From: Pseudomonas sp. BN102 | GTDB taxonomy: Bacteria; Pseudomonadota; Gammaproteobacteria; Pseudomonadales; Pseudomonadaceae | Length of the DNA: 64,000 bases | Assembly: GCF_029871245.1 (NCBI RefSeq) | Contig: NZ_SSON01000075.1 | Coordinates: 76,943-140,942 of the forward strand | Direction: 5' to 3' | Made by a program: the position numbers and the translations under genes | Notes under the pieces: generated by a model | What the model was told of the DNA's origin: nothing | What the model saw: only the letters and a program-made list of their open reading frames with translations | The model's database searches: none | In this document: positions 17,215-26,291 of the stretch, piece by piece | How the letters are laid out: every line of letters begins with the position of its first letter | How positions within the stretch are numbered: position 1 is the stretch's first letter

Positions 17215-19524
17215 TCAGGCGGTGCGTCCGGTAAAGCGCTGCAGGACCCGGTAGATGGCGCCAAGGGCGCGATCGACCAGGGGGGCACTGCGTTCCGGCG
17301 GGACCAGTCGTGCCAGTCCTTGTTCCATGTCCAGGGCCAGCTGGGTGATGGGCATGATCGCCACGCGCTGGCCGCTGTGGTCGACGAACATGTAGTTACG
17401 AGTGGTCGGGCTGTACCAGGACAGCTTGAGGGCCCGGGTGTCCGGGCCGTCGATGAACTCGAACCAGGTGCCGAATTCCAGCTGGGCGAGTTCCTTGAGC
17501 AGTGCCTGGGCGCCACTGGAAAGGCTGGCCGGCCGTGGGGTGCTGGCCAGTTCGGCATCGTCGCCGAGCATCTCGCCGAGTTTGCTCCCCGGCAGCGGGC
17601 TGTCGATGCGCGCGGCGAGCTGGGGCTGCTGCGACTGTACGGCGTGCTGGCAGGCCACCAGGTCCTGGAGCAGGCGACGGATGCCGTCCTCGTGATAGCC
17701 GCCCAGCAGCTCCAGACCCTTGCGCAGGTCTTCCAGCATGGGGATGCGCAATTGTTGCAGGCGCGCACGACCCTGGCCGTCCTGGGGGGTGCCGCTCCAG
17801 GCCAGCTGTTCGGCTACTTCCACCGAGCGCTGCCATTCACTGCTGCGGTCGCCATGGCGCAGCAGGACGAAGACCAGCACGTCGGTCCAGGTGAGTTCGA
17901 GGAAGTGCTGGATGATCCCCGGCAGATCGCGGTCCACCAGGACCCGGGCGATTGCGTCCACGGCTTGCTGGCGGGCGCCGAGCAGCTTGTCGCGGCCTTT
18001 GGCGGCCTCCACGGCGCGTTGTTCGCGCAGCTCCACCTTGTGCCGCAGGGTGCCGATGTATTCGTTGAACTCGTCCAGCAGGCTGTCGAACAGCAGCAGG
18101 TCGCCGCTGAATCCATGGACGATGCGCTCCACCACCCAGTGCATCTTCGCCAACAGGCCGCGCTCCTCGCCTTCGCCGGCATAGAGGACGCCGGCCTGGG
18201 CCATGCTGTTGAGCAGGCGGCGGGCCGGGTGGTGGTGCTGGGTGAACAGCGCCTTGTCCTGCAGGGCGACCTTCAGGTAGGGCGTGTGCAGGTGGGAGAG
18301 GGCGGTCTTGTAGACGTCGGCGAGGTTGTCGTCGTCGAGGATGAAGTCGAAGAGCATGCCCACCAGGTCGATCACGTCGGCTTCGTAGTCGGACAGCTTC
18401 TGCTGGCCGGGCAATCTACTATGGCTCTCAAGCTGTTGTTGCAGGTCCGCCTTCAGGCCTTCGACCCGCTGCGGCTGGCGCAGCTTGCTGGCGAGGTCCT
18501 GGGCGGACTGCTGCTGCAGCCGGTTCAGGGCTTCAAGCAGTTCGGCGGCGCTGTAGGTACGGGTGGCACCGCGCGGGGCGAAGCTGGAAATACTCGGCGT
18601 ACCGCCCGGCAGCGGAGCGTCACCGTGGTGCTGGCGGCGCTCGCCGAGCAGGGCGGCAAGGCCGCTGAACAGTTGTCCGGGATCGCTGGGCGGCGCACTG
18701 GAAAGGTTCGGCGGCGCAATGGGTGGAACGCCAGTCGCCGGCTGTGGCTGCTGTAGCCGCTGTGGCGTGCTGGCTTGCCCCGGCGCGTTGGACTGCGGAT
18801 GCGGCACGCTGGTGGAACGCTGCACGCTGTATTTCAGGTTGGGCAGGACACCGGCCTCGATCAGCCGCTGGTTGAGCGCGTCATAGACATTGTCCAGTCC
18901 ATGCATCACATGCTGGTCGAAGAGCATGTAGAGAATGGTCTTGATCCGCAGCGGGAAAGGGCAGGGCTGCAGCGCGTCGCGGAAGGCCAGGGCCACCGCC
19001 TGGGGGCCGACGGGGTTGTCGTCGTCGCCCAGCTTGCGCCCGCCGTTGAGTACCGCCAGGCGTTGGTCGAGGGCGAACAGGGGCTGTGCGCAGCGTGCCT
19101 TGACCCGGCTGACCATATTGGTGACCAGCAGGTTTTCCTCGTATTCCTCGTTCTCGATCAATTGGAGATGGTCGGCGTCCAGCTCGCTGGCCTTGAGTTC
19201 AGGCTTCAGCTTGCCGCTGAGGAAATCTTCGAAGCACTTGGCGATGTGCTGGTGATAAGTGCGCTCTATCTGCGGGCGCTGCTTGCGGATGTCCCGCATG
19301 CTATCGAAGAAGAGGGTTTGTACCTGGTTGTTCTCGGCTTTCTCGGCGCATTCGAAGAGGGTGTCGTCGACCTGGGCGAAGACGCCGGTGAGATGCTCGG
19401 CCAGCCGGTTCATCACCAGCTTGCGACAGCTCTGTACCAATTCACCGAAGCGCGGTTGTATGCCGCGGTTGGCCAGGGTCGTCACGGGGCCGGGAGGGGG
19501 TGGGGGTCGATCCTGATTGCTCAT
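17215..19524 (-). CDS. DUF1631 protein (first of two paralogues)
   Basis: A 769-residue cytoplasmic protein of unknown function. The N-terminal half is helical (VDDTLFECAEKAENN, FFDSMRDIRKQR), residues about 260-330 are low-complexity Pro/Gln/Ser, and the C-terminal 90 residues (GTWFEFIDGPDTRALKLSW, YMFVDHSGQRVA) look like a PilZ-like beta-barrel shared with the paralogue at 37313. Some databases call such proteins thymidine phosphorylase, for which I see no support. The ATG at 19524 (MSNQDRP) was preferred over the upstream alternative start at 19611. Co-transcribed with the PilZ gene. Confidence 0.8.
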   Translation of the reverse strand: MSNQDRPPPPPGPVTTLANRGIQPRFGELVQSCRKLVMNRLAEHLTGVFAQVDDTLFECAEKAENNQVQTLFFDSMRDIRKQRPQIERTYHQHIAKCFEDFLSGKLKPELKASELDADHLQLIENEEYEENLLVTNMVSRVKARCAQPLFALDQRLAVLNGGRKLGDDDNPVGPQAVALAFRDALQPCPFPLRIKTILYMLFDQHVMHGLDNVYDALNQRLIEAGVLPNLKYSVQRSTSVPHPQSNAPGQASTPQRLQQPQPATGVPPIAPPNLSSAPPSDPGQLFSGLAALLGERRQHHGDAPLPGGTPSISSFAPRGATRTYSAAELLEALNRLQQQSAQDLASKLRQPQRVEGLKADLQQQLESHSRLPGQQKLSDYEADVIDLVGMLFDFILDDDNLADVYKTALSHLHTPYLKVALQDKALFTQHHHPARRLLNSMAQAGVLYAGEGEERGLLAKMHWVVERIVHGFSGDLLLFDSLLDEFNEYIGTLRHKVELREQRAVEAAKGRDKLLGARQQAVDAIARVLVDRDLPGIIQHFLELTWTDVLVFVLLRHGDRSSEWQRSVEVAEQLAWSGTPQDGQGRARLQQLRIPMLEDLRKGLELLGGYHEDGIRRLLQDLVACQHAVQSQQPQLAARIDSPLPGSKLGEMLGDDAELASTPRPASLSSGAQALLKELAQLEFGTWFEFIDGPDTRALKLSWYSPTTRNYMFVDHSGQRVAIMPITQLALDMEQGLARLVPPERSAPLVDRALGAIYRVLQRFTGRTA

Positions 19525-19640
19525 AGCCGTCCTGTAGGGAGACAGGCCGCGACCACGACCTGTAACGATCTCGCCACGGCTCAGGTATAGCACTCGGACG
19601 GCTATGTGCAAATCATTGGCAGAATTCGTTTTTTTAGGGG

Positions 19641-19668
19641 TTGACAGGCGGTTCTGGAACCGTAAAAT
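19641..19668 (+). promoter_or_regulatory. Sigma-70 promoter of the tRNA operon
   Basis: TTGACA at 19641-19646, a 16-base spacer and TAAAAT at 19663-19668, followed by the GC-rich stretch GGCGCGCC typical of stringently controlled stable-RNA promoters. Confidence 0.85.
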
Positions 19669-19729
19669 GGCGCGCCTCTGAAGCGCTAAAGCAAATGAGC
19701 AAGGCGCTGAAGGGTTGGAAGATCGAAGT

Positions 19730-19805
19730 TCCGCGATAGCTCAGTCGGTAGAGCAAATGACTGTTAATCATTGGGTCCCTGGTTCGAGTCCAGGTCGCGG
19801 AGCCA
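19730..19805 (+). tRNA. tRNA-Asn (anticodon GTT)
   Basis: 76 bases with encoded CCA. Acceptor TCCGCGA pairs with TCGCGGA; anticodon loop reads CTGTTAA; TTCGAGT in the T arm. Confidence 0.96.
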
Positions 19806-19814
19806 ACTTCCAGA

Positions 19815-19891
19815 CGGGGTATAGCGCAGTCCGGTAGCGCGCCTGCTTTGGGAGCAGGATGTCGGGAGTTCGAATCTCTCTACCCCGACCA
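19815..19891 (+). tRNA. tRNA-Pro (anticodon TGG)
   Basis: 77 bases with CCA. Acceptor CGGGGTA pairs with TACCCCG; anticodon stem CCTGC/GCAGG holds the loop TTTGGGA; T arm GTTCGAATC. Confidence 0.96.
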
Positions 19892-19901
19892 CCTCACATT
19901 T

Positions 19902-19977
19902 GGGTCGTTAGCTCAGTCGGTAGAGCAGTTGGCTTTTAACCAATTGGTCGTAGGTTCGAATCCTACACGACCCACCA
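19902..19977 (+). tRNA. tRNA-Lys (anticodon TTT)
   Basis: 76 bases with CCA. Acceptor GGGTCGT pairs with ACGACCC; anticodon loop CTTTTAA; T arm GTTCGAATC. Last gene of the three-tRNA operon. Confidence 0.96.
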
Positions 19978-20003
19978 TAAAAGACCTCTCGGGAGGTCCG
20001 AAG

Positions 20004-20035
20004 AAGCGGTAAGGCGAAAGCCTTACCGCTTTTTT
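20004..20035 (+). terminator. Terminator of the tRNA operon
   Basis: AAGCGGTAAGGC and GCCTTACCGCTT (20004-20015 with 20020-20031) form a 12-bp stem around a GAAA tetraloop, with a T-run to 20035. Confidence 0.93.
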
Positions 20036-20065
20036 GTTTGTCCCGGAAAAATACAAAGAGGCCGA

Positions 20066-20145
20066 TGTAGGGGCGAGCTTGCTCGCGAACAGCACCGCTT
20101 GGGGCCATTCGCGAGCAAGAACTCGGCGTCCCCCTCGCTCCTACA
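20066..20145. repeat. REP-type repeat, TGTAGGGGCGAGCTTGCTCGC family
   Basis: GTAGGGGCGAGCTTGCTCGC opens and CGCTCCTACA closes the element, with GCGAGCAAGAACTCGGCG between. This is a common Pseudomonas REP type, distinct from the CGAATTCATTCG family elsewhere in the window. It lies between the tRNA terminator and ndh. Confidence 0.75.
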
Positions 20146-20165
20146 GGGTAGGGTTCGGGCTCGCC

Positions 20166-21464
20166 TCAGTGCAGCTTCAGGCGGGGGTCCGTGCTGCGGC
20201 CGATGCGGTCGCTGAGCATCAGCAGGAAGGTGCGGAAACTGCCGTAGAGCGCCATCTGGTGCATGCGGTAGAGCGAGATGTAGAACATCCGCGCCAGCCA
20301 GCCCTCCAGTTTCACGCTGCCCATCAGGTTCCCCATCAAGTTGCCCACCGCGCTGAAGCTCGACAGCGAGATCAGCGAGCCGTAGTCCTTGTACTGGTAG
20401 TCGGGCAGGGGCTGGCCCTGCAGGCGCAGCTTGAACGATTTGACCAGCAGCGACGCCTGCTGGTGGGCGGCCTGTGCTCGCGGCGGCACGTTGCGCTCGC
20501 TGCCATCTCCGAGCGGGCAGGCGGCGCAGTCGCCGAAGGCGAAGATGTCGTCGTCGCGGGTGGTCTGCAGGGTCGGGCGCACCACCAATTGATTGATGCG
20601 GTTGCTTTCCAGGCCATCCAGGTCCTTGAGGAAGGCCGGAGCGCGAATACCGGCGGCCCAGACCTTGAGGCTGGCGGAAATATTCTCGCCCTGGGCGGTT
20701 TTCAGGCCATCCGTGGTGACTTCCTGCACGGCGGCGCCAGTCATTACGGTGACACCGAGCTGCTCCAGGGTGCGGTGTACCGGGGTGCTGATGCGCTCCG
20801 GCAGGGCGGGCAGCACGCGGGGGCCGGCCTCGATCAGGGTGATGCGCATGTTCTCCGGGCGGATGCTGTCCAGTCCGTAGGCGGCCAGTTCATGGGCAGC
20901 GTGGTGCAGCTCGGCTGCCAGTTCGACGCCGGTGGCGCCGGCGCCGACTATGGCGACGCTGATCTGGTCGTTGGCCTCCTGCTGGGCGTGGGCGCGCAGG
21001 TAGTGGCTGAGCAACTGGCGGTGGAAGCGCTCGGCCTGCTCGCGGGTGTCGAGGAAGATGCAGTGCTGGGCCGCGCCTTCGGTACCGAAGTCGTTGGTGG
21101 TGCTGCCGACCGCCAGGACCAGGCTGTCGTAGGCCAGCTCGCGTGCGGGCACAAGCTCGCGCCCATCCTCGTCATGGGTGGCGGCCAGCTGGATGACTTT
21201 GCGCTTGCGGTCCAGCCCGCTCATGCGGCCGAGCTGGAACTCGAAGTGGTTCCACTTCGCCTGGGCGACGTAGTTCAGCTCGTTCTCCGTGGAGTTCAAC
21301 GAGCCGGCCGCCACTTCATGCAGCAAGGGTTTCCAGATATGGGTGAGGTTGGCGTCGGCCAGGACGATCTTGGCCTGGCCTTTCTTGCCGAGAGTTCTAC
21401 CCAGACGGGTAGCGAGCTCCAGGCCGCCGGCGCCGCCGCCGACGATCACAATGCGATGGGACAT
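20166..21464 (-). CDS. ndh: NDH-2, non-proton-pumping NADH:quinone dehydrogenase
   Basis: A 432-residue flavoprotein that passes electrons from NADH to quinone at the inner face of the membrane. FAD-binding GGGAGGLE near residue 9, NADH-binding GAGATGVELA near 170, and DIFAFGDCAACP near 305 closing the FAD site. The C-terminal 60 residues (KLEGWLARMFYISLYRMHQM) are the amphipathic membrane anchor of NDH-2. Length is normal. It is followed on the same strand by nothing; DUF3094 lies upstream. Confidence 0.93.
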   Translation of the reverse strand: MSHRIVIVGGGAGGLELATRLGRTLGKKGQAKIVLADANLTHIWKPLLHEVAAGSLNSTENELNYVAQAKWNHFEFQLGRMSGLDRKRKVIQLAATHDEDGRELVPARELAYDSLVLAVGSTTNDFGTEGAAQHCIFLDTREQAERFHRQLLSHYLRAHAQQEANDQISVAIVGAGATGVELAAELHHAAHELAAYGLDSIRPENMRITLIEAGPRVLPALPERISTPVHRTLEQLGVTVMTGAAVQEVTTDGLKTAQGENISASLKVWAAGIRAPAFLKDLDGLESNRINQLVVRPTLQTTRDDDIFAFGDCAACPLGDGSERNVPPRAQAAHQQASLLVKSFKLRLQGQPLPDYQYKDYGSLISLSSFSAVGNLMGNLMGSVKLEGWLARMFYISLYRMHQMALYGSFRTFLLMLSDRIGRSTDPRLKLH

Positions 21465-21524
21465 GGGAGGTTCTCACAAGGCTATAGGAATTCGTTGTCG
21501 CTGAGGGCGAGCGCAGGAGGCAGC

Positions 21525-21698
21525 TCATAGCACCAGTCGGCTCAGGAGGCGGCTGAGTATGCCCAGGGCGATGACCACGGCCAGCGTCATCCACAGCAGG
21601 CGCCAGGGGCGGAACGGCTGGCGTTCGACCTGGTGCTGCGGGAGGTTCAGGTACTGGTCGACCTTCTGCTGGTCTTCGGGAGTCAGGCGGCTGGGCAT
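21525..21698 (-). CDS. DUF3094-family small membrane protein
   Basis: A 57-residue protein too short for most gene finders. It begins MPSRLTPEDQQKVDQYLN, has the conserved QPFRPW, then one membrane segment (RLLWMTLAVVIALGILSRLL). The pattern matches the DUF3094 family known from Pseudomonas next to DUF1780 genes. The stop is at 21525-21527. Sixty bases separate it from ndh downstream, and 95 from DUF1780 upstream. Function unknown. Confidence 0.8.
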   Translation of the reverse strand: MPSRLTPEDQQKVDQYLNLPQHQVERQPFRPWRLLWMTLAVVIALGILSRLLSRLVL

Positions 21699-21793
21699 GG
21701 GAGCCTCGACTGTGGATTGACGGGCATTCTAGCTGGCGAATTCACAAGGGCTCAACGCGCAGCCGGTGTTATTTGCGCGGCGCGTGGCTGCCG

Positions 21794-22420
21794 TCAGAGA
21801 CCCATCCCCACATCGAACATGATGGTGCGGCCCAGGTTGCTGCGCAGGAAGTCGGGTGCATCCGCGTGGGCGAACAGCACGCGGGCGAAGTTCGGCCCTA
21901 CCAACGACAGCGAGCGCCAGCCCTGGCGCAGGTATTCGGTGGGCGGTGGAAAAGGGCTGTTGAAGTCCGGGGTGGCGCGCTTGAGGTTGACGAAGGCGAT
22001 CAGATCGAGTTCGCCCAGGTCGATACCGCGTTCCCCGTAGTTGCGTGCCTTCTTGCGCAGGGTAGGTGCCAGGCGCGCCTGGAGTTCAGCGGTGGGAATG
22101 CGTTTTGGGCGGCTTTCGCGACGCACCAGTTGCGCAAGGGAGAAGGCGCGGCGGCGCCGCTCCAGCTCGGCGCGCCATTCCTCGTTGAGGCGGCGGCCTT
22201 CGTCGAGGACGAAGAACACCTCGAAATTGGCTTCGCGGAACAGCACATCCGGCGGCTCCTGGCCGGTGCTGAAATCCTCCAGTCGATAGGGCAGGTTGAG
22301 CGCCTGCAGCAGTCGCTGGCAAACCCAGCGCTCGCGTTCCCACCGGCGCGCATTCGACAGGAAGTCGTTGGCTTGCTCGGCCTGCCGCGTCAGCAGGCGC
22401 AGGTAGTCGGACTCGTTCAT
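21794..22420 (-). CDS. DUF1780 protein (putative endonuclease fold)
   Basis: A 208-residue protein matching the DUF1780 family (PA4535 type), listed in Pfam as a putative endonuclease. The start MNESDYLRLLTRQAEQANDFL and the segment EPPDVLFREANFEVFFVLDEGRR are recognisable; D/E-x-F-V and nearby Glu residues could form a PD-(D/E)xK-like site, which I only infer. Found with DUF3094 in other pseudomonads. No role is known. Confidence 0.75.
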   Translation of the reverse strand: MNESDYLRLLTRQAEQANDFLSNARRWERERWVCQRLLQALNLPYRLEDFSTGQEPPDVLFREANFEVFFVLDEGRRLNEEWRAELERRRRAFSLAQLVRRESRPKRIPTAELQARLAPTLRKKARNYGERGIDLGELDLIAFVNLKRATPDFNSPFPPPTEYLRQGWRSLSLVGPNFARVLFAHADAPDFLRSNLGRTIMFDVGMGL

Positions 22421-22556
22421 GTTCCGCAGCTTAGCCTTATGGCCCGGGCTCTGGGTACCCCCTGGAACGCCAGCGGAGAGCCCGTCGCGACAAATGCGCG
22501 CAGGTTGACGCGCTGTTTGGCGGTGTAAACTTCAAGTGCCCTGCCCGGAGCCCACC

Positions 22557-22979
22557 ATGCGCATTCGACCCATCACTCCAGCCGATCACGCCCCCCTGTT
22601 CGATCTCTGGCGTCGCACGCCGGGCATCCGTCTGCGTGCGGAAGACGAACTGGAACCCTTCTGCGCTTACCTGCAGCGCAATCCCGATCTCTGCCTGTTG
22701 CTCGAGGACGACGCCGGGCGTGTGGCCGGCTGCCTGCTGGTGGGGCATGACGGACGCCGCGGCTATCTGCAGCATCTGATCGTCGCCCAGCCCTTCCGTG
22801 GCAAGGGCTGGGCCCGCGCACTGCTGCAGGAGGCGCTGCGCCGCCTGGCCCAGCTGGGCATACGCAAGTCCCACGTCTTCGTCCTCGAAGATGCGCCGGA
22901 GGCCCTGGCTTTCTGGCAGATGCAGCGGGGCTGGTCGGAGCGTGAGGATATTCGGGTCTACTCGACCACTGGAGACTGA
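22557..22979 (+). CDS. GNAT-family N-acetyltransferase
   Basis: A 140-residue acetyltransferase. It opens with [20 protein letters not shown], has the acetyl-CoA motif [13 protein letters not shown] (R/Q-x-x-G-x-G/A) and ends with a bulge region [16 protein letters not shown]. The ATG at 22557 has GGAG eight bases upstream. Substrate unknown. It starts the chain with the exported protein (4 bases downstream) and the CbiM-like permease. Confidence 0.85.
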   Translation: MRIRPITPADHAPLFDLWRRTPGIRLRAEDELEPFCAYLQRNPDLCLLLEDDAGRVAGCLLVGHDGRRGYLQHLIVAQPFRGKGWARALLQEALRRLAQLGIRKSHVFVLEDAPEALAFWQMQRGWSEREDIRVYSTTGD

Positions 22980-22983
22980 ATCG

Positions 22984-23451
22984 ATGCGGATCTTCCTTGG
23001 GCTGATATTGAGCCTGCTGGCCACCCTGGGCCAGGCGCTGGAAACCGGTGAGCGCCTGGCGCCCTGGACGCTGCTGGACCAGTACGAGCAGCCCTACAGC
23101 CTGGATGATGGGGTGCAGGTATTGCTGGTGGCCCGCAGCATGGAGGGCGGCAAGCTGGTGAACGCGGCGCTGGAAGGCCAGCCCAAGGGCTACCTGGAGG
23201 CCCGCCATGCGGTGTTCGTGGCCGATATCAGTCGCATGCCGGCGCTGGTGTCCTCGCTCTTCGCCGTTCCCGCCATGCGTGACTACAACTATCGCGTTTT
23301 GCTGGACCGGGAATCCCACGTCGTCAGCCGCTATCCGGGCGATGAGTCGCGCGTGCTGTGGTTGCGCCTGGAGCAGGGCAGGCTCCTCGAGCAGCGGGAG
23401 TTCGGCGATGCCGCGGCATTGCGCGCCGCCCTGGAGTCCCTTGCGCCGTGA
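22984..23451 (+). CDS. Exported protein of unknown function, thioredoxin-like fold suspected
   Basis: A 155-residue protein with a signal peptide (MRIFLGLILSLLATLGQA). The mature part begins LETGERLAPWTLLDQYEQP, which has the rhythm of peroxiredoxin/YtfJ-type thioredoxin folds, but no CxxC motif is present, so redox catalysis is unlikely. Homologues in other Pseudomonas (PA4533 region) are uncharacterised. It starts 4 bases after the GNAT gene and its stop overlaps the permease GTG start, so the three are coupled. Confidence 0.7.
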   Translation: MRIFLGLILSLLATLGQALETGERLAPWTLLDQYEQPYSLDDGVQVLLVARSMEGGKLVNAALEGQPKGYLEARHAVFVADISRMPALVSSLFAVPAMRDYNYRVLLDRESHVVSRYPGDESRVLWLRLEQGRLLEQREFGDAAALRAALESLAP

Positions 23452-24134
23452 TCGCCGCTGAACTCCTTTCCGCAGAATCCCTGGGCCTGGGTTGGGCGCT
23501 CTATCTGCCCGTCTTGGCCTGGGCCGCCTGGCGCGCGCCCTGGGTCGAGCTGTTCAGCGATTTCCGCCGCCAGCACCTGTTGTTCGGCACCGTGCTGGCG
23601 CTCTTCCTGCTCTGGTTGATGCGGCGCGACTTCGAATCGGGGCTGTCCTACCACTTCATCGGCATGACGGCCGTGACCTTGCTGCTGGACTGGCCCCTGG
23701 CGGTGCTGAGCGGCCTGGTCGCGCAACTCGGCCTGCTCGCCCTGGGCAAGCAGGACCTGCTGGCCCTCGGCATCAACGGCGCCTTGCTGGTGCTGCTGCC
23801 GGTGCTGGTTACCGAGCTTTGCGCCAAGTGGGTGGAGCATTACCAGCCGCGCAACCTGTTCGTGTACATCTTCTGCTGCGGCTTCTTTCCGGCGGCGTTG
23901 ACCGCGCTGCTGTGCGTCCTCATCGGTCTGGGGCTGCTGTGGGTCGATGGCCTGTTCCCCATGCCGCCCTGGCTGGATGATTTCATTGGCTACCTGTGGC
24001 TGGTGATGTTCCCCGAGGCCTTCATCAACGGCACCGCAGTGACCGCCCTGGTGGTGTTCTGCCCGGAATGGCTGGAGACCTTCAACCGCACCCGTTACCT
24101 CCAGGCGCCCTGGAAGGACGACGACGCCCGCTGA
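23448..24134 (+). CDS. CbiM-like energy-coupling-factor permease (orphan)
   Basis: A 228-residue integral membrane protein with about seven hydrophobic segments. The motif LSYHFIGMTAVTLLLDWPLAVLSGLVAQL and the His/Asn-rich ends fit the CbiM-type S component for Co or Ni uptake, but the His-rich N-terminus typical of metal CbiM is absent. No CbiQ/CbiO genes lie nearby, so the coupling partners must be elsewhere or it works alone. Start GTG at 23448 overlaps the previous stop (GTGA). Confidence 0.7.
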   Translation: MIAAELLSAESLGLGWALYLPVLAWAAWRAPWVELFSDFRRQHLLFGTVLALFLLWLMRRDFESGLSYHFIGMTAVTLLLDWPLAVLSGLVAQLGLLALGKQDLLALGINGALLVLLPVLVTELCAKWVEHYQPRNLFVYIFCCGFFPAALTALLCVLIGLGLLWVDGLFPMPPWLDDFIGYLWLVMFPEAFINGTAVTALVVFCPEWLETFNRTRYLQAPWKDDDAR

Positions 24135-24241
24135 TGGCGCCTTATTCATCAGCTCCATGCCGTGTTTACCCGTGATCTGGGTCAATGGTCGGCAAGCTTC
24201 GGTCGCTAAGGTGCAGCAGGTCTGCAGGGAAGCCAGGCCGA

Positions 24242-24329
24242 CCGTGACGGTGGAAATCCGTCACGCGGATTTTCACCCTACGCAGGACGGCACCCTTGGA
24301 GGGTGGATCACGTTTCACCGATCCACCAT
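24242..24329. repeat. Two intergenic inverted repeats, including second copy of GGTGGATC repeat
   Basis: GTGACGG/CCGTCAC and AAATCCG/CGGATTT hairpins lie at about 24244-24277. GGTGGATCACGTTTCACCG to 24327 is the second copy of the repeat at 16829, in the other orientation with one mismatch. Nothing coding is seen in 24135-24385. Confidence 0.6.
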
Positions 24330-24385
24330 GGGCGTCGGATCGGGGCGCCGGATATCCGCCGCGCACGCAACCAAAGGACAAGGCA

Positions 24386-24601
24386 ATGGGCATTCATGAT
24401 TGGGCAAGGTCGATTCTGGCGCAGAACCTGATCGACGCGAAACAGAACGGGTTGGCCGAAGAACTGGCGCTGCGCGCCCTGCTGAGCGCGGTGGTCGAGC
24501 GCAGTACGAGACTGCGCTCAGCGGAGGATCTGGCCCAGGAGCTGATCTACCTGGCGGATAATCTCGATCCGGATCAGGACTACGGTTTCATGCGTCCCTG
24601 A
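24386..24601 (+). CDS. Small conserved hypothetical protein
   Basis: A 71-residue acidic, mostly helical protein (MGIHDWARSILAQNLIDAKQ, SAEDLAQELIYLADNLDPD). No membrane segment or known motif. A homologue occupies the same place near yacG in P. aeruginosa as far as I recall. AAGGACAAGG lies upstream of the ATG. It converges on yacG with 9 bases between the ends. I cannot assign a function. Confidence 0.7.
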   Translation: MGIHDWARSILAQNLIDAKQNGLAEELALRALLSAVVERSTRLRSAEDLAQELIYLADNLDPDQDYGFMRP

Positions 24602-24610
24602 GCTCGGGGA

Positions 24611-24811
24611 TCAATGCTCGCGAGGCGGCAGGCTGCCGGAGAAGATCTCGTCTTCCATATTGTCGCCGGGGATGGCATGTTCCTCGGCGGCCCAGGCGCC
24701 CAGGTCGATCAGCTTGCAACGTTCGGAACAGAAGGGGCGGGAGGGGCTTTGCGGGCCCCACTCCACCGGAGCGCCGCAGGTGGGGCACTCCACAGTGACG
24801 GGTTGACTCAT
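24611..24811 (-). CDS. yacG: YacG, zinc-finger DNA gyrase inhibitor
   Basis: A 66-residue zinc protein. Cysteines are arranged C-x2-C-x15-C-x3-C (CPTCG ... FCSERCK), the YacG signature, followed by [14 protein letters not shown]. In E. coli YacG binds GyrB and blocks DNA binding by gyrase. The start overlaps the stop of coaE (ATGA), so it is translationally coupled to it. Confidence 0.93.
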   Translation of the reverse strand: MSQPVTVECPTCGAPVEWGPQSPSRPFCSERCKLIDLGAWAAEEHAIPGDNMEDEIFSGSLPPREH

Positions 24812-25419
24812 GGCTGGCCTCCTCGCAGGGTCAGGTAGAAGTTGTGCAGGCGCTCCACTTCGCTCCGCAACCAGGCAAGGTCGCGGTCGTTGAGCAGCAC
24901 GTCGTGGGCATGCTTGAGGCGATGCTCACGGCTGGCCTGTACCTTCAATATGGCTTGGACCTGCTCCTCGGGCACATTGTCCCGCTGCATGGTGCGCTGG
25001 ATCTGCACGGCCTCGGGCGCATCCACCAGCAGCACGCGCTGGGTCAGGCGGTACTGGCCGGATTCTATCAGCAGGGGCGACACCAGGATGGCGTACGGGG
25101 ATTCGGCCCGTGCCAGATACTGGCTGATCTCCTGGCCGATCAGGGGATGCAGCAGGCTTTCCAGCCAGCGCCGCTCCTCGGCATCCTCGAAAATGCGTTG
25201 GCGCAGTGCCGCGCGGTCCAGCTGGCCGTCAGCCTGCAGGACTTCACCGCCAAAATGCTCGGCGATCTTCGCCAGGGCAGGGCGGCCTGGCTCCACCACC
25301 CAGCGCGCGGCCTGGTCGGCATCCACCAGGTGCACGCCAAGCTCACTGAAATGGGCGGCGACGGCGCTTTTGCCGCTGCCGATGCCGCCCGTAAGGCCAA
25401 GAATCCAGGGTTTGTTCAT
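24808..25419 (-). CDS. coaE: Dephospho-CoA kinase
   Basis: A 203-residue P-loop kinase that makes the last step of CoA synthesis. Walker [12 protein letters not shown] at the N-terminus, [13 protein letters not shown] (substrate Asp), and the lid [13 protein letters not shown]. Both ends overlap neighbours by ATGA: pilD upstream and yacG downstream. The pilD-coaE-yacG order is standard for gammaproteobacteria. Confidence 0.95.
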   Translation of the reverse strand: MNKPWILGLTGGIGSGKSAVAAHFSELGVHLVDADQAARWVVEPGRPALAKIAEHFGGEVLQADGQLDRAALRQRIFEDAEERRWLESLLHPLIGQEISQYLARAESPYAILVSPLLIESGQYRLTQRVLLVDAPEAVQIQRTMQRDNVPEEQVQAILKVQASREHRLKHAHDVLLNDRDLAWLRSEVERLHNFYLTLRGGQP

Positions 25420-26288
25420 TTGAAACCGGCGAACTGCAGATAGGTCGCGGTTATTTGATCACCCCAGAGCAGCGCAATCCAGCCGGCAATCGCCAGATAG
25501 GGACCGAAGGGGATGGGCGTGGCGGTATCCTGGTTGCGCATGCGCAGCATGATCAGGCCCAGCACGGCGCCGACCAGAGACGACAGCAGGATGGTCAGCG
25601 GCAGCACCTGCCAGCCACCCCAGGCCCCGATCATGGCCAGCAGCTTGAAGTCGCCATGGCCCATGCCTTCCTTGCCGGTCACCAGCTTGAACAGCCAATA
25701 CACCGACCACAGGCTCAAGTAGCCGGCCACCGCGCCCCAGAACGCATCTTCCAGACTGGCGAACAGGCCCTGGCTATTGAGGATCAGGCCGAGCCATAGC
25801 AGCGGCAGCACCAGCGCATCGGGCAGCAACTGGTGATCGACATCGATCATGCTCATCGCCAGCAGACCCCAGGTCAGCAGCAGGAATGCACCGGCCTGCC
25901 AGCTGAAGCCGAAATGCCAGGCCACATAGGCCGAGAGCAGACCGCAGGCCAGTTCCACCAGCGGGTAGCGCTTGCTGATGGGGGCCTTGCAGGCCGAACA
26001 CTTACCGCCCAGAGCCAGGTAGCTGACCACCGGGATATTTTCCCAGGCGCGGATCTCATGGCTGCAGTGCGGGCAGCGCGAGTTCGGCAGCACCAGGTTG
26101 AACACCGCGCCCTTGGGCTCGGCCGGCAGGCTCAACGCTTCCCGCGCCTGCTCCTGCCAGTCGCGGAACATCATCTTCGGTAGGCGGTGGATTACCACAT
26201 TGAGGAAACTGCCCAGCAACAGGCCGAGCAGCAGGGCGAAGAAAACAAAGGCCAGCGCGTGGCTGGCCAGGAAGTCGATCAACTGCAT
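25416..26288 (-). CDS. pilD: PilD, prepilin peptidase / N-methyltransferase
   Basis: A 290-residue inner-membrane aspartic protease that cleaves the leader of type IV prepilins and type II pseudopilins and methylates the new N-terminus. The zinc-binding cytoplasmic loop has Cys72, Cys75, Cys97 and Cys100. Catalytic Asp149 ([10 protein letters not shown]) and Asp213 (GHGDFK) are at the same positions as in the P. aeruginosa enzyme. About eight hydrophobic segments. Overlaps coaE by ATGA; pilC lies 3 bases upstream. Confidence 0.97.
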   Translation of the reverse strand: MQLIDFLASHALAFVFFALLLGLLLGSFLNVVIHRLPKMMFRDWQEQAREALSLPAEPKGAVFNLVLPNSRCPHCSHEIRAWENIPVVSYLALGGKCSACKAPISKRYPLVELACGLLSAYVAWHFGFSWQAGAFLLLTWGLLAMSMIDVDHQLLPDALVLPLLWLGLILNSQGLFASLEDAFWGAVAGYLSLWSVYWLFKLVTGKEGMGHGDFKLLAMIGAWGGWQVLPLTILLSSLVGAVLGLIMLRMRNQDTATPIPFGPYLAIAGWIALLWGDQITATYLQFAGFK

Positions 26289-26291
26289 GGT

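Noticed and set aside
17215-19524. Thymidine phosphorylase label for the DUF1631 protein
   Set aside because: No pyrimidine phosphorylase motif is visible; the label appears to be a legacy database name.
19908-20108. 66-codon frames over the tRNA-Lys region
   Set aside because: Translation of tRNA and terminator sequence; a common false gene call.
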